Below, one piece after another: positions 7,301 through 14,229 of a DNA stretch of 14,229 nt. The translations under genes and the position numbers were made by a program. The stretch comes from Rodentolepis nana (Eukaryota; Platyhelminthes; Cestoda; Cyclophyllidea; Hymenolepididae), in assembly GCA_900617975.1 (NCBI GenBank), contig UZAE01012093.1, forward strand, positions 1 through 14,229, written 5' to 3'. How positions within the stretch are numbered: the stretch's first letter is position 1; each line of letters begins with the position of its first letter. Under the pieces are notes generated by a model. It made no database searches, was not told the DNA's origin, and was given only the letters and a program-made list of their open reading frames with translations.

Positions 7301-8518
7301 AACAAGCGCTTGAAATATCTGATCTGCCTGTTGTAACAATGCTCTATTTCGGATGATTGGGGTGGGCGATAGACTTACCTCCACGTGGTACACCCTGGGC
7401 AACGTAAACTCACACGGCAAAAAGTCTATCAACCGGCAGTTGACTTCTGACTTCAAACTACCATCACCCCACTGTATGTCATATTCGACTACTTTACGGT
7501 ACTCACCTCACCAGGACAAATCATGCTCTGTACGTCAAGAAATTGTAGCAAATGCATTCAACATTACAACACCAAAGTTTCACATAGATCGATCAACAAT
7601 CCGAGTTCATTCACCTTACGATCAAGCTGTCTCGGTGCAAGCAAATGAATTAGAAAAATCTCAGTTACAGACAAACATAGCAACACTAAGTTTTACCTCA
7701 GATTCTTCCTGTAAGTTTAAATATAAATCTTTAAAAATTACACGCATACGTTTTAAAATCGAACAACAAAGGCAAGCTACATCGACGATGATGATGATGA
7801 TGTGTGTGTGTGTGAATTAGGCAAAAGCGTGGTTTACAAAAGATATTCGCCAAAAGACAAGATTTGCTTAGCAACATCAAGTTGGCTGATGTTTCAAAAA
7901 AGAATCATTTAAAAAGCTGTTACCTCAGAGACTTCCTAAATAATTTTAAGAGAAAAGTGAGCAATTTAAATTTGGAAGTGGGTATTTGCAAATTAGATTA
8001 TATCAAAATAATTTACAAAAAATAATCAGATTCTTACCTCGGATTCAGATCCCTAGATGTTGAAAAAGCAAAATAAAAATCAATATATTAGTTGTGAGAA
8101 CCATGTAATAATGATATATATATAAAGAATTAAACAGAAAATCTATCATAAAATATATTACCCATCGTTATTTAAGTAAAGTTTTGAAACATTTAAGGCA
8201 GACAGAAATATATTTCCACTCACAGATTCACTAAAATCAAAATGGAAATAAATCATTAATTAAAAGCATTTTAATGTTATTTAGCTCAAGGGTACGTGGA
8301 TTAGAAATTTTAAAATTGAAACCCATTAAATAAACTAATACAAAATATAGGAAAATCAAAACTAAATTGCATTATTGAAGTAAAAAGAATAATGAATACT
8401 AATATTTCCTGCCAAATTTTTGTGTCATTGCTTAACTTATTTCAATCAATAAAAAACTAATCGATAATGCTTAAACGCTATTAAATACCACTTACGTTCG
8501 GCTTTCGTCGTCACTCAT
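4262..8518 (-). CDS. TnI: Troponin I, 14 coding exons, 288 residues
   Basis: This is the inhibitory subunit of the troponin complex. It binds actin-tropomyosin and troponin C in the thin filament and blocks actomyosin interaction at low calcium. Coding exons on the minus strand: 8518-8496, 8230-8224, 8052-8038, 7935-7924, 7708-7697, 6841-6740, 6578-6552, 6472-6431, 6022-5993, 5778-5671, 5589-5469, 5393-5249, 5181-5031, 4333-4262. These total 867 nt with every junction in phase and every intron GT-AG. Residues 1-66 are an acidic Ser/Glu-rich extension, 67-111 are a Lys/Arg/Glu/Ala helix, 112-126 KGLGGLSPEKKRLLK, and 127-166 contain LIMQKASDEMKAEMKKR. Residues 167-214 form the troponin T-binding coiled-coil, with INELTMKVND. 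Residues 213-225, GKFVKPVLKKVSK, are the invariant family motif. The C-terminus is acidic. The length resembles long molluscan troponin I. The ATG was chosen because it has a GAC context and is the first in the spliced frame. Confidence 0.93.
5031..5181 (-). CDS. TnI: Troponin I exon 13, inhibitory region
   Basis: 151 nt. It completes the Phe of GKFVKPVLKKVSK and continues TESQLARIEKKEKS, AAFRNQLKS, then NKFALEEKDEASH. It carries the actin-binding inhibitory segment. Acceptor TTATTAG, donor GTAAGT, phase 2-0. Intron retention here would add five residues (VSLCV) and then stop. Confidence 0.92.
5249..5393 (-). CDS. TnI: Troponin I exon 12, troponin T-binding coiled coil
   Basis: 145 nt. It contains KKVRELHTRMAQLEGEKFDW and then RRQDLEINELTMKVNDVKGK, which match the IT-arm coiled coil that pairs with troponin T. 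Acceptor TTTTTCAAG, donor GTAAGT, phase 1-2. Confidence 0.92.
5469..5589 (-). CDS. TnI: Troponin I exon 11
   Basis: 121 nt starting QLIMQKASDEMKAEMKKRQ and ending PLQLDGLDD plus one base. The LIMQKA helix is characteristic of the family. Acceptor TGTTATAG, donor GTATGG, phase 0-1. Confidence 0.9.
5671..5778 (-). CDS. TnI: Troponin I exon 10
   Basis: 108 nt, phase 0-0, beginning EKAKREAEEAAKKQRK and ending KGLGGLSPEKKRLLK. The latter is a conserved segment at the entry to the troponin C/T-binding helix. Flanked by TGTCTGCAG and GTATGC. Confidence 0.9.
5993..6022 (-). CDS. TnI: Troponin I exon 9
   Basis: 30 nt encoding AAAERQRKQE, between acceptor AATAACTTAG and donor GTAGTT, phase 0-0. Confidence 0.82.
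6431..6472 (-). CDS. TnI: Troponin I exon 8
   Basis: 42 nt encoding EERKKREEEARREE, between acceptor TTGATTTCAG and the non-standard donor GTTGGT, phase 0-0. It starts the charged helical region. The GTTGGT donor recurs at the candidate 5' UTR exon. Confidence 0.82.
6552..6578 (-). CDS. TnI: Troponin I exon 7
   Basis: 27 nt encoding DEVQNSREQ, between acceptor ACTATTTTAG and donor GTGAGT, phase 0-0. Confidence 0.8.
6740..6841 (-). CDS. TnI: Troponin I exon 6, acidic extension
   Basis: 102 nt, phase 0-0, beginning TEEEEDKAEEALEEV and continuing KINVVDSAKIAEEV, between acceptor TCATTCTAG and donor GTAATA. It supplies residues 24-57 of the Glu-rich N-terminal extension. Confidence 0.85.
7359..7512 (+). 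mobile_element. SINE-like retroposon copy C, 5' half only, inside troponin I intron 5
   Basis: This has the 5' end GGGGTGGGCGATAGACTT, the stem-loop module (7369-7429), ACCGGCAGTTGACTTCTGAC and ATCACCCCACTGTATGTCAT, and stops after GGTACTCACCTCACC. The 3' half and tail are missing and no target-site duplication is visible. It lies antisense to troponin I. Confidence 0.85.
7697..7708 (-). CDS. TnI: Troponin I exon 5, a 12-nt microexon
   Basis: GAAGAATCTGAG encodes EESE between acceptor AACTTACAG and the weaker donor GTAAAA, phase 0-0. The weak donor is compatible with optional inclusion. Confidence 0.75.
7787..7814. repeat. Compound microsatellite (GAT)n(TG)n
   Basis: Five GAT units run directly into about seven TG units. 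It lies in the intron between troponin I exons 4 and 5 and is likely length-polymorphic. Confidence 0.9.
7924..7935 (-). CDS. TnI: Troponin I exon 4, a 12-nt microexon
   Basis: GAAGTCTCTGAG encodes EVSE between acceptor TTATTTAG and donor GTAACA, phase 0-0. It is 10/12 identical to exon 5, which suggests exon duplication. Confidence 0.75.
8038..8052 (-). CDS. TnI: Troponin I exon 3, a 15-nt microexon
   Basis: GGATCTGAATCCGAG encodes GSESE between acceptor ACATCTAG and donor GTAAGA, phase 0-0. Confidence 0.8.
8224..8230 (-). CDS. TnI: Troponin I exon 2, a 7-nt microexon
   Basis: TGAATCT is flanked by TTGATTTTAG and GTGAGT. It completes the split Thr codon and adds Glu-Ser. At phase 2-0 it is the only small exon whose skipping would break the frame, so it should be constitutive. 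Confidence 0.8.
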
Positions 8519-8548
8519 GTCGTCAATATAGAAGGTGAAGAAACTGAA
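8496..8548 (-). CDS. TnI: Troponin I exon 1 (start codon)
   Basis: The ATG is at 8518-8516 and encodes MSDDESR plus two bases of a Thr codon, ending at the consensus donor GTAAGT (8495-8490). A pyrimidine tract with TTTTATAG just right of 8548 suggests that this exon begins at 8548 with about 30 nt of 5' UTR, and that a noncoding exon lies further right. Confidence 0.85.
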
Positions 8549-8639
8549 CTATAAAAGATGAAGAGAATTGAAACTGGGTATAATCCAAACTCAAATCACA
8601 GTGAAATAGGAAGCAATAGAAGACCAACCTCCTAAGGTG

Positions 8640-8940
8640 GCTAGCGTGGCAACTGATGTTCGACCGTTTCGCTTTCAAGACGATTGCATATGAAGCAGCT
8701 GCCAGCACACACAGGGAACAATCCCATTGGACGCCTGCCTTCCTTGCTGCCCGTTTCATCGATCGCACGACACCGGGATTGCAGATTTGTTTTTAAAGTT
8801 CATCTGTGGGCGAAAATCAATAGAAATGCGAGCGTTTCTGCGCCCACACGGCCGCACCTAGGGTGCACGTCCGCAGAATTGCACTTGTGCTGGTGGTGCC
8901 TTTCAGTTGGCAACCCTGGTAGAAGAGATAGGTAAGCATG
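8640..8940 (-). promoter_or_regulatory. Candidate troponin I promoter / 5' UTR exon region
   Basis: CpG content is visibly higher than in the surroundings, especially at 8810-8875. A candidate noncoding exon would end at 8629 with donor GTTGGT, the same unusual donor as exon 8, and splice to the acceptor TTTTATAG before 8548. A CAGCTG E-box lies at 8696-8701 and another at 9122-9127; this motif is bound by muscle bHLH factors in many animals. No good TATA box is placed for this strand, so the transcription start is not determined. Confidence 0.35.
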
Positions 8941-9548
8941 GTTGCGAACAGCATTTCACGGGGATTATGATTTCTATTTCTGCGTGCATTAGGCACAATC
9001 CTACGTGCGGGGAATTTAGACAGTCACGCAGGTTAGAAATGTGTTTGCTTATAAATATTTTAGATGCTATCCTGTGCTAGTGAATTAATTGAATCGCTGT
9101 GCTATTGAAGATTTAAAAATCCAGCTGTTGGAAAGTAAGTGATTGCGGTCCTGATCATCACCGTTACAATTTTTCACCATGGCAATGCAACAGGCTTAAA
9201 CGAATTTATTCGTGGGAATGAATTTGCGTTTGTTGAGATTAACGTGGCAAAACTGAGATTTAGAACAAGTTTACAATTACTTAGATAATCAAAATCCTTA
9301 TTTCACTCCAGTCATGGAGAACTTGGCTTACAAGTCACACAATAGTTCGTATGTGAAATAATTTCATTTTTGGGTTCATGGATGGTATAGGTTCGGTAGG
9401 TGATCTTGAAGAGTGATAAAACAAGACTTACAGCGTTTAGTGCACTGTGCAAAAATGAATTAACACATCTGAACTAGAATTGTTCCTCTTTCGAAGATGG
9501 ATCGGATGGCCAAGAGGGGAAAGAATAGTGTAAAAACTAAAAAAAATT
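8941..9548. other. Upstream of troponin I, nothing certain
   Basis: Apart from the E-box at 9122-9127 and a near-MEF2-like AT motif around 9048-9057 (one mismatch to the consensus), I see no exon, repeat or RNA gene. A Lys-rich frame starting ATGGATCGG near 9498 runs into SINE copy D and is not convincing. Confidence 0.4.
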
Positions 9549-9562
9549 ATTTTGAGATCAGT

Positions 9563-9890
9563 GGGATATGCGATAGACTTATCTTCTTGTAATGCACCCT
9601 GGGCAACGTTTACTCATACGGCAAAAAAGTCTATTAACCGGCAGTTGACTTCTGATTTCTAGCTATTATGACCCGACACTATGCAATATTACACCACTTA
9701 CGGTACTCATCTAGCCTTTTCTCTACCTTTGTGTCTATCTGCCTGTCTGTCTCCCTTACATATGTGAATCCCTCTTCTGTCCCTCCACTCAAATTTTCCC
9801 CACTTTGATGTTCCTTCCCCTCTGTGAAGCCCGAAGTCCCTTAAAGGGCTAATGATAAATATCAAAACGCCTGCCATTCGAAATAAATAA
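9563..9890 (+). mobile_element. SINE-like retroposon copy D, full length, diverged
   Basis: About 328 bp flanked by a 14-bp target-site duplication with one mismatch: ATTTTGAGATCAGT (9549-9562) and ATTTTAAGATCAGT (9891-9904). It ends in an AAATAAATAA tail. The CACGTGG segment near the 5' end is mutated, while the outer ATAGACTT/AAGTCTAT stem is intact. Confidence 0.85.
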
Positions 9891-9904
9891 ATTTTAAGAT
9901 CAGT

Positions 9905-10360
9905 TGTCATGATAAAGGCATTGGAGAAATCACCCTAACTATGCAATCTAGATGCTTATAGTCGAACGAATAAACCTAATTTAGGAAAAAAATTGGCAGC
10001 GAAAATATGTATCTAAATGCTTTTGGCAAATGCGTCTCAAATACGGTGATGACGAATCACTGCAATACACGGCTACAAATGACTCATCGTACTTATGATT
10101 GGTATTGCCTCCATAATACCTGATTGATTTAGTGATCATTATCGAGGAATAACAAGTTGCTTAGGGCAAATGATATTGGTAATTAGACATATCACCGAAC
10201 AGAAAAATATTGCAACCCTACCTCCCAAGATATCAAAGGCGGCATAGTTTGCCAAAATCAGGATGCTTGAAAATATCAGAGAATTTGTTCTTACTAATTC
10301 ACTGTCATTGATCTCGGGTAGCCGATATTAAAGACTATTTAATCTATTAGGTAAAGTGTT
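9905..10360. other. Intergenic, nothing recognised
   Basis: No coding frame, RNA gene or repeat could be supported between SINE copy D and the TATA motif at 10361. Confidence 0.45.
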
Positions 10361-10398
10361 TATAAAACAGGTTGGATTATTCCCCTCTGCTCAGACAT
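10361..10398 (+). promoter_or_regulatory. Possible TATA-initiator core promoter
   Basis: TATAAAA at 10361-10367 is followed by TCAGACA at 10391-10397. The A of the initiator lies 32 bp from the start of the TATA box, the canonical spacing. It reads toward the signal-peptide-like exon at 10686. Such a pair can arise by chance in AT-rich DNA. Confidence 0.3.
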
Positions 10399-10685
10399 TA
10401 GCTCAAGGCCATTGTGAATATGTTTTTTCAGGGGATTGAAAATGCATAGTCTGACCTGTTAGCAGCCTAGGAGTCGGCACACAACCCTTCTGGACCAAAC
10501 TGGAGTACTGAACGAACAAATAGTTTAGTCGTACTGAATGCTTAGTGTGATCTTCAGCTGCATCAGACCACTTGATCACCGATCGCTACTGTTCATTGTA
10601 GAGTTTAGCGGTCATAAAAAATACGTCAGTCTGTTCACATCACTTGTAATCGCTAGACATTTTAGCATTTATTTTCATCTTTCAG

Positions 10686-10727
10686 ATGGCTTTTAGACGG
10701 TTTCTAATTGCCTGCTTTATCTTGACG
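10686..10727 (+). CDS. Possible first coding exon of a secreted peptide (hypothetical)
   Basis: ATG follows directly after a strong acceptor-like tract (CATTTATTTTCATCTTTCAG) and encodes MAFRRFLIACFILT up to a donor-like GTACGA. A basic n-region followed by a hydrophobic core is what a signal peptide looks like. No convincing following exon was found. A chain through 11355-11392 and 12321 onward stays open but gives only about 44 residues with no family. I do not recognise it. Confidence 0.22.
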
Positions 10728-10843
10728 GTACGATTTAATAAAATTCTATTTAGAACTCTTTACCTAACAAGCTCTTCGATTAGGTTGAAGGCAAGTCAGT
10801 TTCCCTGATTATTCTTTTGTACTAATTGTCATGTCCAGATTGT

Positions 10844-11170
10844 TTATTTATTTATATCAAATGGCAGGGGTTTTGATGGTTATCATTAGCCCTTTAGTTG
10901 ACTTCAGGCTTCGTAGAGGGGAAGGAACATCAAATTGAAAAAAGTCGAGAGGGGGGGGGGGAACAGAAGAGTTTTTCAAAGATGTAAAAGAGACAGACAC
11001 AATGGTAGAAAAAAGGTGAGATGAGTACTGTGAAAGAAGTCGGATATGACATACAGTGGGGTGATGGTAGTTTGAAGTGAGAAGTCAACTGCGGTTTATA
11101 GACTTTTTTTGCCGTATGAGTATACGTTGCCCAGGGTGCACCACGTGGAGGTAAGTCTATCGCACACCCC
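10844..11170 (-). mobile_element. SINE-like retroposon copy E, full length
   Basis: About 327 bp with a perfect 13-bp target-site duplication, ATGTCCAGATTGT (10831-10843 and 11171-11183). It is inserted on the minus strand, with its 5' GGGGTGTGCG end at 11170 and its ATAAATAAA tail at 10844. The 5' stem-loop module, including the inner CGTAT/ATACG hairpin, is intact. An 11-G run at 10951-10961 corresponds to the C-run of copy A. Confidence 0.9.
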
Positions 11171-11183
11171 ATGTCCAGATTGT

Positions 11184-11814
11184 AGAGAATCAAGAGCGAG
11201 AAATCAATTATAACTCAATGATCGCTAGAAATGAGCGAGTCAATGGACTTGTGTAATACATCATCCTACGAAATGTAGCAAAATTCAAATCATTGTATTG
11301 TTGCTGCATTTTTGCTGTTTTTAAAAATTTTGGTTTTGCCATATATTCTATTAGATCAATAACCTTTTAACTGAATATTTATGGATGTCGATGTAAGTAA
11401 TTTTGGGAAATGAAATAGAACCAAATATAATCTTTCGGGAAAGGCAATCAAATATTCCGACATTAATAAAGTAACAGATATCAATTCGAGCGAATAAAAG
11501 ACCCATGATTTGAAATTGTACCAAGATTTATGGACGATGGTAAATATGCAACCGACGGCATTCAAATATTCTTGAAATTGGCCCAAATGACGAGCTTAGC
11601 TAGTAAATTTGTCCTTAGGCATCAAACTAAAGTTGACCTGAAAATGGACATTAGGGTCAGTTGGAAGATCCGATTTGCAAATCCCAACATAAATCACTAA
11701 TAATATCTAATAAACGTTGCCATGAGATCCAGACACCGTTTAAGTAGATTTGCATCTTACACTTTACCTTATTTTAAAATCCTTTTGCTCACAAAACTTG
11801 AAGTAGATTGAATC
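11184..11814. other. Intergenic or intronic, nothing certain
   Basis: There is an unrecognised 76-codon minus-strand frame (11586-11356) with no motif. A splice-like plus-strand stretch at 11355-11392 is open and followed by GTAAGT, but it is isolated. No RNA gene or repeat was seen. Confidence 0.4.
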
Positions 11815-12148
11815 TTAGATTGGGGAAGATGTCTCCTTCTATAAGAATATTTAATAAAACACGTGTGTCAGGAAAACAATTAACTTTAATTAACTCAAGT
11901 AGAATGAGAGGATGGAAAAGAATGTTAAATAATTTGGTCTAAATGACGTAGTACCTCTTGGTGCTTGGCCGCCTCTTATGAAAAATGATCGTGAAATGAA
12001 GCATTTAGCAATTATTCTAGAACGAAATTTTACTCACCAAAATGTCATGCTCATTAAATATGCCAAATCTGTTTGTGCTGGGACAATGACGGGCATTAGA
12101 AGGAAGAGTTGACAAATTTACATTCAATCCTCCTTCGTGAGACGCCAT
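11815..12148 (-). CDS. Possible small three-exon gene, about 50 residues (hypothetical)
   Basis: Candidate exons on the minus strand: 12148-12038, starting AGA-ATGG and encoding MASHEGGLNVNLSTLPSNAR then HCPSTNRFGIFNEHDIL, with donor GTGAGT; 11972-11955, encoding AAKHQE, with donor GTACTA; and 11838-11815, KETSSPI then TAA, after acceptor ATTCTTATAG. All are joined in phase 0. The first exon has balanced, coding-like composition and a good start context. The frame also extends upstream to an ATG at 12208. I do not recognise the protein. It may be the 5' end of a larger gene or a chance alignment of splice sites. Confidence 0.28.
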
Positions 12149-12410
12149 TCTTGTTGGGTAGTTAGCGTTTTCGCCTATTGATTGACATCTGTTCACATTT
12201 CCATGCAATTAGAAGGACGTGAGTACTTAATTAATGCAGTTTCGTGATTGAAGTTGCATTTCTGAAACGAGATAAAGCTGAAATTGACTAATAAAGCTTA
12301 TATTGTTTTATCAACTTTAGGGATCATTTAGCACCAAGCTGTTCGGTTTTATTAACTTCCTGCATTCAATATTAATGGAAGTATAAACAAGCCTATACAT
12401 CTATATATAC

Positions 12411-12726
12411 ATGGACTTACCTCCACGTGGTGTACCCTAGGCAACGTTTACTCATTCGGTAAAAAAGTTTATAAACCGGCAGCTTATTTTGACTTTAAAC
12501 TACCTCGACCTCGCTGTGTGTCGTATTCGACCATTTTCACAGTACTCACCTTACCTTTTTCTCTACCTTTGCGTCTGCCTGTAGCTTTTTTCATCTTTGA
12601 TTCATTCTTCTATCCCCCCTCTCGACTTTTTCCCACTTTGATGTTCCTCCTTTCTGTGAAGCCCGAAGTCAGCTAAAAAGCTAATGATAACTATCAAAGC
12701 GCCTGCCATTTGATATATATATATAT
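12411..12726 (+). mobile_element. SINE-like retroposon copy F, lacking the first ~11 nt
   Basis: The match starts at ATGGACTTACC, the GGGGTGTGCG end being absent, and runs to CATTTGATATATATATAT. The tail has become a TA repeat, which blurs any target-site duplication. Outer stem arms are ATGGACTT and AAGTTTAT. Both changed positions would still pair in RNA as G-U. Confidence 0.85.
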
Positions 12727-13455
12727 CTTTTTAATACAAGCAATTATTTTCCATTTAGCTCAAGTTTATTCGACTTTTACCCTTTGACAATTCAGCTTTA
12801 AAGGAAATTTCAATTTTTTGTTTTTAAGACATAAATAAATTCCAAGTTATATATATATATATATGTTCACTAATATATTACATTTTTATTTTCTTATTAA
12901 GTTAGAAAGGTATTGAATGCGTAAAGATCACTCCTAAAAGAGAATTAATTGGGAATATTTTGGTTAGAAATAAGTAAAAAAGCTTTTAAAATCGAATTTT
13001 CAAAACAACTACTTTTTATTAATAGGAATATGATTAAATGGTACAGTGCAGTTCAATGCTCCTTTGTTAACAAGCGTTACATTTAGGTAAATGACGCAAA
13101 AGTTTGTGCAGCAAAATCGCTGCATATTCAGTTCACAAACGGAGGCAGAAATTTTATTATGCGCTTAATGATTGGTAGAAACATTAAAATATTTAGTTAC
13201 TTAGAAAAATGGGCACGTCTATTTTCATACAATTGTGCAGATAGAAATCCTTTTAATTATTAAATATTAGAGTAGCATCAATAATGGGTGAAAAATTGAA
13301 AGCTCCTTCGCCACTGACTTCCATTAAATTTTGAAAAAGAAGTAACATGTACTACTATTAATATAATCGCACAATTAATTATGTAAACACGCTTGCAGTT
13401 CAAAAGGATCAATCTGATATTTCACATCGCAACACTTCTGTTATAACTGTTGTTT
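12727..13455. other. Intergenic, AT-rich, nothing recognised
   Basis: It holds a TA microsatellite at 12848-12864 and otherwise AT-rich sequence without a supported gene on either strand. Confidence 0.5.
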
Positions 13456-13470
13456 ATAGTGACTTAATAT

Positions 13471-13873
13471 TTATTTATATCAAATGGCAGGTGTTTTGAT
13501 AGCTGTCATTAGCCCTTTTGTTGACTTCGAGCTTCACAGAAAGAGAAACATCAAAGTGACAAAAAGTGGAGAGTGGTGACAGAATAATGATTCACAGATG
13601 TGAAATAGTCAGACAGACACAAAGGCAGAGAAAAGGTAAGATGAGTACTATGGAAGGGGTCGAATATGACAAACAGTGGGGTCATGTTAGTTTGGAGTCA
13701 ATTGCCTGTTAATAGACTTTTTAGCCGTATGAGTATACGTTGCCCAGGGCGTAGGTAATAGACTTTTTTGCCATATGAGTATACGTTGCCCAGGGCGCAC
13801 AAATAGACTTTTTAGCCGTATGAGTATACGTTGCCCAGGGTTCACCGCGTGGAGGTAAGTCTATCACGCACCC
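13471..13873 (-). mobile_element. SINE-like retroposon copy G, with triplicated 5' module
   Basis: 403 bp, inserted on the minus strand, flanked by a 15-bp target-site duplication with one mismatch: ATAGTGACTTAATAT (13456-13470) and ATAGTGCCTTAATAT (13874-13888). It is about 80-90 bp longer than its sisters because the 5' stem-loop module occurs three times in tandem. The tail is TTTATTTATATC on the plus strand. Confidence 0.9.
13711..13864 (-). repeat. Tandem triplication of the SINE 5' module
   Basis: Units begin AATAGACTTTTT at 13711, 13757 and 13802, giving periods of 46 and 45 bp. Each contains GAGTATACGTTGCCCAGGG. Only the last unit is followed by the closing CGTGGAGGTAAGTCTAT. Single-module copies of the family carry just one. 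Confidence 0.92.
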
Positions 13874-13888
13874 ATAGTGCCTTAATAT

Positions 13889-14229
13889 AAATGCCAAGAG
13901 AACTATGGAGAGAGACGGAAACAAATTCTTATAATAAGTTGATAATTCTATCTTTAAATTATACAAAACGCGTTTTCAATATTTGCATTTGAGACGTTTC
14001 ATTAAGGAACATGACTATCAACGTTAGTCTCTTACTTTGACTTACTTGGTACGCCATCGGAAAGCATTGACAGTATTACTATATTAATATAAGTAGCGTA
14101 TTAGATTGGCATGATTATATAATTTGAAGAAGTTTGTAAATGTATTTCAAGCAATAAACGATTCTACTTGCCATTTTGATGCATCACCAAAAACCAGTGA
14201 AGATTGAAGAAGAGTTAAACTTTTATTGA
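13889..14229. other. Right edge, no gene recognised
   Basis: A plus-strand AATAAA occurs at about 14154-14159, with no attached coding sequence that I can support. Nothing else was seen. Confidence 0.45.

Noticed and set aside
7353..7820. 155-codon plus-strand open frame
   Set aside because: It runs through SINE copy C, antisense to troponin I exon 5 and over a GAT/TG microsatellite. No protein family motif is present.
12038..12148. Protein kinase inhibitor (PKI) homology through the HDIL residues
   Set aside because: The pseudosubstrate arginines expected before that motif are absent. The four-residue match is too short.
13711..13864. CRISPR-like array
   Set aside because: Units are contiguous without spacers and are internal to a retroposon in an animal genome.
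13721..13966. Minus-strand frame with repeated peptide blocks
   Set aside because: The peptide repeat simply reflects the tandem module inside SINE copy G, which is noncoding.

Overview
The window reads as nuclear DNA of a multicellular animal. It is AT-rich and intron-rich and carries LINE-mobilised short retroposons and a Mutator-type DNA transposon remnant. The one securely identified gene is troponin I, encoded on the minus strand in 14 coding exons (4262-8518) with consensus GT-AG introns and an unbroken 288-residue frame. Its core segments and its long acidic N-terminal extension remind me of lophotrochozoan (mollusc- or annelid-like) troponin I more than of arthropod or vertebrate forms. 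The lineage call is inference from memory of the family.

Layout from left to right. 1-120: 3' part of a SINE-like repeat cut by the window edge. 1153-2659: a 1.5-kb DNA transposon derivative with 17-bp terminal inverted repeats, TTAA at both ends, and a broken, internally deleted Mutator-like transposase. 3135-3453: a full-length SINE with a perfect 16-bp target-site duplication. 3695-3733: a 3' scrap of the same SINE. 4182-8548: troponin I, read right to left, with its poly(A) signal at 4182-4187 and a 5'-truncated view of the family (SINE copy C) inside intron 5. 8640-8940: a CpG-richer stretch where the promoter or first noncoding exon of troponin I probably lies. 9563-9890, 10844-11170, 12411-12726 and 13471-13873: four more SINE copies, three with clear target-site duplications. 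Between them are two weak gene candidates: a plus-strand TATA/initiator with a signal-peptide-like exon (10361-10727), and a minus-strand three-exon small ORF (11815-12148).

The most notable items are: (1) the 5' end of troponin I, where exons of 7, 15, 12 and 12 nt encode an acidic serine-rich tail and exons 3-10 are all phase 0-0, so they can be skipped in any combination without a frameshift; (2) a SINE family I do not recognise, present eight times in 14 kb, with a conserved stem-loop module at its 5' end, this module being tandemly triplicated in one copy; (3) the deleted Mutator-like element with an additional perfect 18-bp inverted repeat inside it. I see no bacterial-type operon, CRISPR array, rRNA or tRNA gene.
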